From the NCBI RefSeq assembly GCF_015555905.1, contig NZ_JADNLK010000002.1:1-64000 (forward strand): a stretch of 64,000 nt of DNA, read 5' to 3'. Source of the stretch: Clostridium sp. D43t1_170807_H7 (GTDB lineage: Bacteria; Bacillota; Clostridia; Clostridiales; Clostridiaceae). Shown here one piece after another: positions 38,246 through 46,064 of the stretch. The stretch's first letter is position 1; each line of letters begins with the position of its first letter. Under the pieces are notes generated by a model that searched no databases, was not told where the DNA came from, and was given only the letters and a program-made list of their open reading frames with translations. The position numbers were made by a program, and so were the translations under genes.

Positions 38246-38464
38246 AATCAGTTGCTTTCTAACATTAACAATAGAATTAATTTAGGCTATACAAACATTA
38301 AAGATCCAAACTCTTATACCTTTGTATATGTTCATGTTTGGAGTAATACAATGGATAATGTTAATGATGTTATAACTAAATTAAATAAAAACCCTAAAGT
38401 TAGAATTGTAACTCCTGATACCTTCGTTAAGTTAATCCAAAACAATATTTCACATAATCTATAA
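38246..38464 (+). pseudogene. severed C-terminus of the GxGYxYP domain
   Basis: Same frame as the preceding gene, directly after its TAA. It encodes 72 residues beginning NQLLSNINNRINLGY and including FVYVHVWSNTMDNVNDV and RIVTPDTFVKLIQNN, which look like the normal end of the GxGYxYP domain. No ribosome binding site or convincing start precedes it, so it is best read as the lost tail of the upstream protein. Confidence 0.8.
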
Positions 38465-38469
38465 AATAA

Positions 38470-38506
38470 AAATCTCATAGATAATTATAAAGTTTCTATG
38501 AGATTT
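38470..38506 (+). terminator. terminator after the phosphatase/GxGYxYP gene
   Basis: AAATCTCATAGA / TCTATGAGATTT perfect stem with a 13-nt loop, 5 bases past the final stop, then CCTTT. Confidence 0.7.
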
Positions 38507-38828
38507 CCTTTAAAAATCCTCTATTACAATACGGAAGATAAAGATATATTACTATTAATTAACTTAAATGTTAGTTGTTAAATTAAAGTCTTAAAAATAT
38601 TAAGGGAATAGGTTCCTCTCTTTTTATACATAAGATAAAGCTTAATATATATTACGTAAATATACTTAATTATGTTACATATTCAATCATTTATTTTTAC
38701 TATACGCTTATAAACTTTTAGTTATAAGACCCTATTTACTTTTATATAACAGTACACACTTTATTGTTATCTCATAAAAATAAAAGGCCTTATTAACCTT
38801 CATTAACAAAACCTTACAGACTTTATTA
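38507..38828. other. AT-rich gap between convergent genes
   Basis: About 320 bases with no open frame of note. A weak hairpin-like stretch (AAAGGCCTTATTAACCTT, about 38780) may end the minus-strand gene to the right. Nothing else was seen. Confidence 0.5.
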
Positions 38829-39401
38829 TTATCTTATACCAAATACAGGTTGATTATTATCTCTAGCTAGTATTTCTTCTGCCGCCTTAATATAATAAAT
38901 AGATGATATTAACTCTAATAAATTAGCATTATTTATTAATATATTAGGTTCTAAAGAATATGGAAATTCTCCCTTAAGTTTTTTATTATAAACGGTATTA
39001 TACCTGGTAAATGCTATTTGTATAAATAAAATTTTCATTAAGAAAAAAATATATGTTGCTTCTAAAACAGTCTTATCTGGAGTAACTTGTGACATCGTAT
39101 CGCTATTGTTATTATTACTATTATTTATATCATTATTGTCTTTATATTTACTATAAATAACTTCCCTTCCTTGGAAATTAGCTTGTATTAATAATAACTG
39201 TCCATATATAATAGTTAATGTTCCCTTTAATTGTATCTCCAATAAAAGTAATGACTCTATATCTTCCTCGCTAAACTCTTCAGTATTATATGTTGAACTA
39301 TTATTACTATTATAATAATTAGCATCTTTACTTGAATTACTTTTTCTATTATAAGAATTTTTATATTTATATGATTTATTTTTTCTCTTATTTTTAGCCA
39401 T
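38829..39401 (-). CDS. Asn/Lys-rich protein, function unknown
   Basis: 190 residues. A basic, Asn/Tyr/Ser-rich N-terminus (about 1-40) is followed by a helical core with two hydrophobic stretches (LLLLEIQLKGTLTIIYGQLLLIQ and TYIFFLMKILFIQIAF, the first at about 51-73), separated by a run of Asp/Asn. No signal peptide or known motif. The hydrophobic helices may be amphipathic rather than membrane-spanning. It could be a spore- or envelope-associated protein, but nothing proves it. A weak GGAAAT ribosome binding site. Confidence 0.55.
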   Translation of the reverse strand: MAKNKRKNKSYKYKNSYNRKSNSSKDANYYNSNNSSTYNTEEFSEEDIESLLLLEIQLKGTLTIIYGQLLLIQANFQGREVIYSKYKDNNDINNSNNNNSDTMSQVTPDKTVLEATYIFFLMKILFIQIAFTRYNTVYNKKLKGEFPYSLEPNILINNANLLELISSIYYIKAAEEILARDNNQPVFGIR

Positions 39402-39485
39402 TTTTATATTTCCTATAATTAATATTCACACTTTATCATATTATAAAAATTTTATTTTGTTATTTAAATTCATTGCAAAAAAATT

Positions 39486-39538
39486 TACTACATCCTTATA
39501 TAAATTATCTATGTCTAAAAAATATAATAGATGTAGTA
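39486..39538 (-). terminator. terminator after the small exported protein gene
   Basis: TACTACATC pairs with GATGTAGTA across an AT-rich loop, a few bases past the stop at 39547, with T-rich sequence following on the minus strand. Confidence 0.55.
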
Positions 39539-39546
39539 GCTAAATT

Positions 39547-39951
39547 TTATTTTCTATCTGTTATTTGAATAGCCTTAGCTAATACTTGAGGTGGATTTGA
39601 TTTTGTCATAGCTTCACTTAAAACAAGGAATATAACATCACCTTTTTCTACCTTAAATGTCTTAGGATCAACTTTTTTAATATCTATTTCTTCCCCTTCC
39701 TTTGGACATTCATTTGGAAGTATTAATGTCTCATTATTTACAACTGCTATTAATTCTTGACTATTTACAGTAAGCCCTTTAAGATATCCCTTAACCTTTA
39801 TGTTTAAAGTATTGTCTTTTTCATTTTTTTGAACTTCTTCTACCTCTCCCATAAAAATCATATTAGGTTCTGGTCTCTTACTTGCAAAAACATTACAACT
39901 ACATATTAATAAAAATAATAATGTTAATACCAATACTCTCTTGTGTTTCAT
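39547..39951 (-). CDS. small exported protein, function unknown
   Basis: 134 residues after TAAGGAGG. Signal peptide MKHKRVLVLTLLFLLICSC then NVFA, cleavage probably after VFA; the Cys pair does not make a good lipobox. The mature part of about 105 residues is beta-rich and soluble (FMGEVEEVQKNEKDNTLNIK). Its layout resembles small OB- or DUF-type periplasmic modules, but no family is recognised. The leader has 17 bases identical to that of the M60-like gene. Confidence 0.65.
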   Translation of the reverse strand: MKHKRVLVLTLLFLLICSCNVFASKRPEPNMIFMGEVEEVQKNEKDNTLNIKVKGYLKGLTVNSQELIAVVNNETLILPNECPKEGEEIDIKKVDPKTFKVEKGDVIFLVLSEAMTKSNPPQVLAKAIQITDRK

Positions 39952-39964
39952 AATATCCTCCTTA

Positions 39965-39981
39965 GTTAAATTTAGTCAATA
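39965..39981 (-). promoter_or_regulatory. 17-base leader element, second copy
   Basis: GTTAAATTTAGTCAATA, identical to 15820-15836, directly upstream of the ribosome binding site of the small exported protein. Confidence 0.4.
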
Positions 39982-40051
39982 ATATTATTATTCTTCTAAA
40001 AAATGATAAGTATACATTATTAATTTCTAATTCTTAATTTCCACTTTTCTC

Positions 40052-40089
40052 TATCCCAGGGGAGCCGTAAACTGGGCCCCTGGGGTATA
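40052..40089 (-). terminator. GC-rich hairpin after the transaldolase-like gene
   Basis: CCCAGGGG / CCCCTGGG with flanking TAT/ATA and an inner GCC/GGC. Unusually GC-rich for this DNA. It lies 15 bases past the gene's stop but has no T-run, so it may be a terminator of non-standard form or a processing site. Confidence 0.5.
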
Positions 40090-40103
40090 GCTATTTACCA
40101 TAA

Positions 40104-40748
40104 CTATTTTTGAACTTTACTATAATCGCTTATAAATCTTTCAATTCCAGCTGTAGTTAATGGATGCTTAGCCATATCTTCAATTTGTGCATATGGTATT
40201 GTTGCAATATCTACACCTGCTAATATACATTGAAGAATGTGTTCTTTTGTTCTTATACTTGCAGCTATTATTTCTGTTTCAAAACCATAGTTTTCTTTAG
40301 CTATAATTAAATCATTTATTAAATCCATTCCATCTAGTCCGATATCATCTAGTCTTCCAACAAAAGGACTAATATAAGTTGCCCCAGCTTTAGCTGCTAA
40401 AACTCCTTGATGAACACTAAATATTAAAGTAACGTTAGTTTTTATTCCTTCTTTAGATAAAACTCTAACTGCACTCAACCCATCTAAAGTCATTGGTATT
40501 TTAACAACTATATTTGGGCTTATCTTTGCTAATTCTCTTGCTTCTCTAATCATTCCTTCAGTATCTAAACTCATAACTTCTGCACTTATTGGTCCATCTA
40601 CTATTTTACAAATCTCTGGAATCACTTCTGCCATTGTTTTATTTTCTTTTGAAACTAATGATGGATTTGTTGTAACTCCATCAATTAACCCCATATCATT
40701 TGCCTTTTTAATTTGTTCAACATTAGCTGTATCTATAAATATTTTCAT
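40104..40748 (-). CDS. fsa: transaldolase / fructose-6-phosphate aldolase family protein
   Basis: 214 residues from the ATG at 40748, with GGGAGG 10 bases upstream. Short TalC/FSA type: starts [20 protein letters not shown] at about 30, catalytic Lys in NIVVKIPMT (about 84), [14 protein letters not shown] (about 130) and ASIRTKEHI. Such proteins either transfer dihydroxyacetone in the pentose phosphate pathway (transaldolase) or cleave fructose 6-phosphate; the two activities cannot be told apart here. No transketolase gene lies next to it. Confidence 0.9.
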   Translation of the reverse strand: MKIFIDTANVEQIKKANDMGLIDGVTTNPSLVSKENKTMAEVIPEICKIVDGPISAEVMSLDTEGMIREARELAKISPNIVVKIPMTLDGLSAVRVLSKEGIKTNVTLIFSVHQGVLAAKAGATYISPFVGRLDDIGLDGMDLINDLIIAKENYGFETEIIAASIRTKEHILQCILAGVDIATIPYAQIEDMAKHPLTTAGIERFISDYSKVQK

Positions 40749-41141
40749 AACTTTCTTTCCTCCCATAAATTCACTATTATATTTAATAAAATTTTTAACA
40801 TTATATTAATTTAATTTTTCAACTATATTTTATATTTAAAACCTAAGCTTTATTCCCTAAATAATTTACTGCTTCTTTTTTAACATTTAATTCCTTTTTA
40901 TTAATATTTTATATTAATTTTACATATTTCTCAACTTTTCCCATATGAATTTTAAAATTATTACAAAAAATAAAGGGAGCATTTTTTTATTTTTTTATAG
41001 TATATACACTTTCTAATTATCCTTCACATAATAAGAATATATTCCACTGCGGAATATATTTAATTATAAATTGAATTGCTTATACCTTAATAATAAATTT
41101 AAAATTATATAGATGAATATTATTGAGAGGAGTTATACATA
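40749..41141. other. divergent promoter region between fsa and tannase
   Basis: 393 AT-rich bases. The only clear structure is the inverted repeat at 41036-41060. Promoters for both flanking genes must be here but no boxes are distinct. Confidence 0.5.
41036..41060 (+). promoter_or_regulatory. inverted repeat upstream of the tannase, candidate operator
   Basis: AATATATTCC / GGAATATATT, a perfect 10-bp dyad with 5-base spacer about 80 bases before the tannase start. Its TTCC/GGAA core recalls the LysR-gene palindrome at 45968-45986, so the same LysR regulator may bind both. Confidence 0.4.
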
Positions 41142-42554
41142 ATGAATTATGATCTAAAATTTGATGATAAAAAATATACTATACAAACAATTACCCTAGA
41201 CGATAAAACACTCGAATATCGTGCTTTCGAAAATATAATATATGTTAAAAATCCAGTAGATACTAACTTTCAAAAACTAAGCATATTTGTACCTGAAACT
41301 TATTATGAAGAAAATTCAATAGGTATCTATAACTTAAAAACTGCACCTATTTTCTTTCCAAATACAGTAGGTGGTTATATGCCTGGCTCTCCTGAAAGAC
41401 CTGGTATTAATAAATTTTCTAATAAACCAAATGCTACTTTCTATGCACTTTTAAATGGATATATTGTTGTTTCTCCTGGTGCTCGTGGCAGAGGGCTAAG
41501 AGATGAAAATGGTAAATTTACAGGAACCGCTCCTGCTTGCATTGTTGATTTAAAGGCAGCAGTACGCTACCTTCGTCATAATAAAGAAATTATTCCAGGT
41601 GATGTAGATAAAATAATATCTAATGGTACTAGTGCTGGTGGTGCTTTATCATCACTTCTTGGTTCAACAGGAAATCATTCTGACTATGAACCTTATTTAA
41701 AAGAATTAGGAGCTGCTGATGAAAGAGATGATATCTTTGCAGCATCTTGTTACTGTCCAATAACTAATTTAGAAAATGCAGATAAAGCTTATGAATGGGA
41801 ATTCTGTGGTTTAAATGATTATCATAAAGTGAAATTTGAAAGAGTAGAAGGTTCTTCAAATCCTAAAATTGCTCCTATTAATGGAGAAATGTCAAAATTA
41901 CAAATAGATCTTTCTACAAAATTAAAAGCGTTATTCCCTAAATACTTAAATAAATTAAATTTAAAATCATCAACCGGTATACCATTAACAATTGATGACG
42001 AAGGAAATGGAGCATTTAAAGATTATATTAAATCTTTTGTTATTAAATCTGCTCAACTGGAATTAGATAACGGTAGTAACTTATCCGACTTAGAGTGGAT
42101 TACTATAGTAAACAATGAAATAATTGATATAGATTTTGATAAGTATATAAAATTCCGTACTAGAATGAAAGATACACCTGCATTTGATAATATTGCTATG
42201 GGAACTCCAGAAAATGAGTTATTTGGTACACCTGAAATTCAATATCGTCACTTTACTGAATTTAGTAAAAATTATTCAACAGTAAATGGTGAATTAGCGG
42301 AAGAACACCAAGTTAAATTAATGAATCCTATGAATTATATTTCAGATAAATCTTGCAATACAGCTAAGAATTTTAGAATTCGTCATGGAGCTATTGACCG
42401 TGATACTTCACTTGCAATTTCAGCTATTTTGGCAATAACTTTAGAAATGAATGGAATAAATGTAGATTATCATCTTCCATGGGGAATTCCTCATGCAGGC
42501 GATTATGATTTAACTGAACTATTTGCTTGGATAGATGAAATAGTATCAAAATAA
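41142..42554 (+). CDS. tanB: tannase (subtype B), alpha/beta hydrolase
   Basis: 470 residues, like Lactobacillus tannase TanLp1 (469). Serine-hydrolase motif GTSAGGAL (about 165), oxyanion area SPGARGRGLRD, and a lid domain at about 230-370. The catalytic Asp and His are probably in RHGAIDRDTS and WGIPHAGDYD. No signal peptide, so it acts in the cytoplasm. It should hydrolyse galloyl esters to gallate. Downstream in the region lie remnants of a gallate-type decarboxylase (UbiD), its UbiX partner and a LysR regulator, as in the L. plantarum gallate locus, supporting the call. A good GAGAGGAG site precedes the ATG. Confidence 0.8.
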   Translation: MNYDLKFDDKKYTIQTITLDDKTLEYRAFENIIYVKNPVDTNFQKLSIFVPETYYEENSIGIYNLKTAPIFFPNTVGGYMPGSPERPGINKFSNKPNATFYALLNGYIVVSPGARGRGLRDENGKFTGTAPACIVDLKAAVRYLRHNKEIIPGDVDKIISNGTSAGGALSSLLGSTGNHSDYEPYLKELGAADERDDIFAASCYCPITNLENADKAYEWEFCGLNDYHKVKFERVEGSSNPKIAPINGEMSKLQIDLSTKLKALFPKYLNKLNLKSSTGIPLTIDDEGNGAFKDYIKSFVIKSAQLELDNGSNLSDLEWITIVNNEIIDIDFDKYIKFRTRMKDTPAFDNIAMGTPENELFGTPEIQYRHFTEFSKNYSTVNGELAEEHQVKLMNPMNYISDKSCNTAKNFRIRHGAIDRDTSLAISAILAITLEMNGINVDYHLPWGIPHAGDYDLTELFAWIDEIVSK

Positions 42555-42607
42555 ATTATAATCCAATTAAATAAATATATATTTTTACATCAATAGCCTA
42601 ATAATAG

Positions 42608-42648
42608 GAAGAGTAGATATATGGTTATTATAAGTAACTCTACTCTTC
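42608..42648. terminator. two-way terminator between tannase and esterase genes
   Basis: GAAGAGTAGA / TCTACTCTTC with a 21-nt AT-rich loop between two converging genes. It should serve both. Confidence 0.65.
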
Positions 42649-42678
42649 TTACTATTCATTCACTAATTAATATTTTTC

Positions 42679-43617
42679 TTAATCTAACTTTTTAATTCTT
42701 ACATCTTGCCAATTATCTGTGTTCTGCAATATTTCTGGTGAATCTCCACCAAAAATTCCACTTGCCTCTTTGTCATTCATCAAAGTATATCTAAACCAAG
42801 CAGTCATATAGCTATCAGCATAAATTAGCATATCTCCATGATCAACATTTTTTCTTCTTGCCATAATTGATTTTATATTATCACTTAAATTTTCATAGTT
42901 TTTTATTAAAGAATCTAATGGAGCTATGGTTTCTGAATCACTCTTACCAGTGCCTGCAACCATAAAATAAGGTATGCTTATCTTACTTACATCATAATTC
43001 CATTTAAGTGCATTAGCTAATTCTAAAGATGTTGTACTTGCTGTATAAATTGACGTAAATCTAGTACTATTTTCAAAATTACTTACAGCATTTATTGCAC
43101 CTACTCCACCTTGCGAATGTCCCGATATTCCTATATTTTCTATATCTAACTTATTATAAAATATACTTTCCTTATTATCATTTAATGATAATATATAATT
43201 CAAAGTAATAGAAGAAGATTCACCAGTTGCAGTGTTTGCATCATCATTTCCTATAACAATAAATCCCCAGGAAGCTAAGTGTTCAAAGGTTGCTCCATAT
43301 TTAGAGTATGGTACACCTGTACCATTTACAAATAATACAACTGGATATTTCTTATCACTTTTTTCTTCAACTTCTTCAGGATACCATATCTTATATTTAT
43401 TAAATAATTCTTCATTACTATCAATTTCTAGAGAATTAACAGTATATTCTCCATAACCTGTATATTTATTTTCTAATACTCCACTTGTTATAATCTTATT
43501 GAAATACGTACTACTAATAGGCTTTGATGCCAAGTATTTTAACATCATTAAAAGAATACATATTAATAAAAAAATAATTACAAGCATAATTAAAATAATC
43601 TTTATAAACTTTTTCAT
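42679..43617 (-). CDS. membrane-anchored alpha/beta hydrolase
   Basis: 312 residues. An N-terminal signal anchor (about 5-30, IILIMLVIIFLLICILLMML) is followed by an alpha/beta hydrolase with nucleophile motif GHSQGG (about 165), a GTGVPYSKYG oxyanion region and late VDHGDM holding the catalytic His. Resembles chlorophyllase/PET-hydrolase-like and dienelactone-type esterases. It is divergent from a TetR gene across a promoter region with three dyads, so TetR probably represses it. Its place beside the tannase suggests an ester of a plant phenolic as substrate; this is inference only. Confidence 0.8.
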   Translation of the reverse strand: MKKFIKIILIMLVIIFLLICILLMMLKYLASKPISSTYFNKIITSGVLENKYTGYGEYTVNSLEIDSNEELFNKYKIWYPEEVEEKSDKKYPVVLFVNGTGVPYSKYGATFEHLASWGFIVIGNDDANTATGESSSITLNYILSLNDNKESIFYNKLDIENIGISGHSQGGVGAINAVSNFENSTRFTSIYTASTTSLELANALKWNYDVSKISIPYFMVAGTGKSDSETIAPLDSLIKNYENLSDNIKSIMARRKNVDHGDMLIYADSYMTAWFRYTLMNDKEASGIFGGDSPEILQNTDNWQDVRIKKLD

Positions 43618-43645
43618 CTTACACCTTCCCCCTTTACAATTTTAT

Positions 43646-43689
43646 GATACAGTTGTATCCTCAAACTTGAGACAAGTGTATCATACACT
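43646..43689. promoter_or_regulatory. three palindromes between esterase and TetR genes
   Basis: GATACAGTTGTATC (43646-43659, perfect 6+6), CTCAAACTTGAG (43660-43671, 5+5) and AGTGTATCATACACT (43675-43689, perfect 7+7). The first and third share TGTATC, which recurs once more (43738-43743) just before the TetR start. Good candidates for TetR operators controlling both divergent genes. Confidence 0.65.
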
Positions 43690-43745
43690 TTATTTTAAAA
43701 CCATATTTTTTAAAAAATGAGACAAATTAAGAGGTTTTGTATCAG

Positions 43746-44252
43746 ATGAAAATAAACGAAAATACTACATATGTAAAAAAACAAATTACTCAGGCGCTTT
43801 TAACATTAATGGAAACTACAGCTTTTGAAGAAATAAAAATAACTGATATTGCTAAGTTAGCTATGGTTGGTAGAGCATCATTTTATAGAAATTTTGCTAA
43901 TAAAGAAGATGTAATTCAACAATATCTTATACATCTCATTAAAGAGTGGGAAGCAAAGGTTAAACTTGAAAAAAGAGAAAATGCAGATTGGATAGAAAAC
44001 TTATTCGGCCTTTATAAAAACTACAGTGAAGTTTACACATTGCTATATAAGTCTAATTTGTCACATTTAGTTTTAGACAATATCAAAGCTGTTTGTGGTC
44101 CAAAAACTGAACAAGATAATTTGCAAGCTTATTTTAATTCATGGCTTGCTTATGGTTTATTTGGTTGGATTAACGAATGGATAGCAAGGGGAATGAAAGA
44201 ATCTCCGGAAAAAATGGCAAAACTAATTAAAGAGGCAAATCAACCTTCTTAA
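43746..44252 (+). CDS. TetR family regulator
   Basis: 168 residues from the ATG at 43746, with AGAGG 11 bases upstream; the TTG at 43737 is too close to it. N-terminal helix-turn-helix ITDIAKLAMVGRASFYRNF at about 35-55 matches the TetR pattern. The C-terminal ligand domain is short and of the type found with TetR_C-33-like regulators. Probably represses itself and the divergent esterase through the palindromes between them. The inducer is unknown. Confidence 0.85.
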   Translation: MKINENTTYVKKQITQALLTLMETTAFEEIKITDIAKLAMVGRASFYRNFANKEDVIQQYLIHLIKEWEAKVKLEKRENADWIENLFGLYKNYSEVYTLLYKSNLSHLVLDNIKAVCGPKTEQDNLQAYFNSWLAYGLFGWINEWIARGMKESPEKMAKLIKEANQPS

Positions 44253-44258
44253 TTTAAT

Positions 44259-44290
44259 AAGGACATCAAAAATTATTCTGATGTCCCTTA
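44259..44290. terminator. two-way terminator between TetR and ubiD remnant
   Basis: AAGGACATCA / TGATGTCC(C)TT with a 10-nt loop between converging genes, flanked by A- and T-runs. Confidence 0.75.
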
Positions 44291-44297
44291 ATTACTC

Positions 44298-44789
44298 TTA
44301 ATTATAATCTTCTATTTTAAACTTCTCTAAATCAACTTCAGTAAATTTAGCTCTCTTAAACTTATTCTTTAATTCATAAGGTACTGTACAATCAAATATA
44401 GTTTTGCAAGCTATTCCCCTATCTCTAATAGTCCAGCTATATTCAGGACTTTGTGAAGGATCTAATGGATGACATCTTACCCCTGGAATAAATATTGTAT
44501 CAATATCTCCTTGATACCTAGTATTTAATGCCCATAAAACATCATTACTATCAAATGGATCTACATCTTCATCAACTAATATTACAGTCTTTAATTCTGA
44601 AAATGCTGATAATGCTAATAGTGCTGCTTGCCTTTCTCTTCCTTGATCACTAGCCATACTCTTTTTAATTTGTAAAATAGCCATATACTTTCCACCACCA
44701 GCTGGATGAGCATATACATTTACTAGTCTACCTGGCATTGCTTTTTCGACCATTTGAATTATACTTGCTTCTGTTGGAATCCCTGCCAT
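44298..44789 (-). pseudogene. C-terminal part of a UbiD-type (gallate) decarboxylase
   Basis: 163 residues beginning MAGIPTEASIIQMVEKAMPG, which is an internal stretch of UbiD-family proteins, not a start. It includes AGGGKYMAILQIKK, KTVILVDEDVDPFDSNDV and HPLDPSQSPEY. It is the closing third of the family domain, with closest likeness to gallate/protocatechuate decarboxylases of the LpdC group. It overlaps the N-terminal fragment by 31 bases in another frame; about 190 residues that bind prenyl-FMN and the metal are missing between them. No ribosome binding site fits the first ATG. Non-functional as a decarboxylase. Confidence 0.85.
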
Positions 44790-45181
44790 TCAAACCCTTC
44801 ATCAGTTGCATAATGTACAACTTCTTGACATGGAGCATTTTTATTGTCTATTATAATTGGATTTATTGGATTTTTTACCGCTTCATTTAATAAAAAACCT
44901 AACTTCTTCGGTTCACAATCTAGAAGCATTCCAACTCTTTCTCTGCTAGCTAGAAGCCCTATTATAACTTTAGCATCCTTATGTCCTTTTATATTATTAA
45001 ATATCATTGCAGGCCCTATTTGGGTTGGTCTTTTTACAGTTCCACCAGCTCCAATGTATCTGTATACCCCTGCTAATTCCCCGTGTGGATTTACTTCTAC
45101 ATCACTTTTCACTAATTGACCCTTAATATTTTTTAAATATTCAATAGCACTTCTTAAATCATTGATTTCTACCTTATTCAT
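44759..45181 (-). pseudogene. N-terminal part of a UbiD-type (gallate) decarboxylase
   Basis: 140 residues. About the first 130 (VEVNPHGELAGVYRYIGAGG, RPTQIGPAMIFNNIKGHKD, HYATDEGFEW) match the N-terminus of LpdC-type UbiD decarboxylases, which are about 490 residues long. The frame then breaks at a junction near 44782 into the C-terminal part, giving nonsense GFQQKQV. It starts within the last 8 bases of ubiX, so it was translated with it. With the tannase it would have taken gallate to pyrogallol; the pathway is now broken unless another copy exists. Confidence 0.87.
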
Positions 45182-45743
45182 ACTTATTATCCTTCCATCT
45201 TAAATCATTGCCTATATTTATATTAAATTGATCTAATATTTTCATAACATGATGATTTATAATATCATCTAAAGATTTAGTATTTGAATAAAATCCTGGC
45301 ATAGGAGGCACTATTCTAACCCCTATTCTTGAAAGCTTTAACATATTTTCTAAATGTATTGGACTTAAAGGAGTTTCTCTTGGTGAAATAACCAACTTTC
45401 TTCCTTCTTTAATCATTACATCTGCTGCTCTATCAATTAAATTATTTGAAAATCCATTACTTATACTGCTTAATGTTTTCATACTACAAGGAAGTATAAT
45501 CATACCATCTGTTATAAATGAACCACTAGCAATACAAGCCCCTAAATTATCGTTATTATGTACAAAATCTGCTAAACTATAAACATAATCTAATGAATAA
45601 TCTGTTTCAACTTCTAAATTATTAATTGCCCATTTACTCATTATTAAGTGAGTTTTTATTTCCTCTATATCCTTTAAATATTCAAGCAACCTAACTGCAT
45701 ATACAGTACCTGTTGCTCCTGTTACTCCTATAATTAAATTCAT
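45174..45743 (-). CDS. ubiX: UbiX-type flavin prenyltransferase
   Basis: 189 residues, usual length. FMN-binding GVTGATGTVYAVRLLE at the N-terminus, SGSFITDGMIILPCSMKTLSSI at about 72-93, and PRETPLSPIHLENM. It makes prenyl-FMN, the cofactor of UbiD decarboxylases, and is the first gene of a ubiX-ubiD pair; the partner ubiD here is broken. Divergent from the LysR gene, which probably controls it. Intact as far as can be read. Confidence 0.88.
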   Translation of the reverse strand: MNLIIGVTGATGTVYAVRLLEYLKDIEEIKTHLIMSKWAINNLEVETDYSLDYVYSLADFVHNNDNLGACIASGSFITDGMIILPCSMKTLSSISNGFSNNLIDRAADVMIKEGRKLVISPRETPLSPIHLENMLKLSRIGVRIVPPMPGFYSNTKSLDDIINHHVMKILDQFNINIGNDLRWKDNKYE

Positions 45744-46064
45744 TTTTCCACCTCAATTAATTTAGTAGTAACCTTTAAAAATTCTTCTTTTGAATATACA
45801 GATATTTCTCTAACAATTAGTATAATATTGTTTCTAATCTTATATTTATATTTTTATAATTACGTTTTATTTTTATCATATTTAGCAAAGTATTTTTAAA
45901 GTTGCTACTATATACTGAAATTATATTTAACATTCAAACCTGGAACAATTCTTTAATTAATATGTTTTTATTCCAATTTGGAATAATTTCTAAGTATCTG
46001 TATATAAATGAATTATTATCATGATATAATATAGATATATTAAAGAAATTATGGTGATTAACTT
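45744..46064. other. divergent region between ubiX and LysR gene
   Basis: 321 bases. Holds the 19-base palindrome at 45968-45986, a GGAACAATTC half-site-like stretch at 45942-45951 and a TATAAT (46025-46030) suited to the LysR gene. Promoter boxes for ubiX are not clear. Confidence 0.55.
45968..45986. promoter_or_regulatory. 19-base palindrome, candidate LysR operator
   Basis: TTATTCCAATTTGGAATAA, perfect about its central T, in the divergent region. LysR-type proteins bind such T-N11-A dyads. A partial second site lies about 25 bases to the left. Confidence 0.6.

Noticed and set aside
36017..38464. Stop-codon recoding or read-through at TAA 38243
   Set aside because: TAA is used as the normal stop throughout the window and no recoding structure was seen; a nonsense mutation is simpler.
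38507..38828. A structured RNA gene in the gap
   Set aside because: Only weak AT-rich pairing; no promoter-terminator pair defining a transcript.
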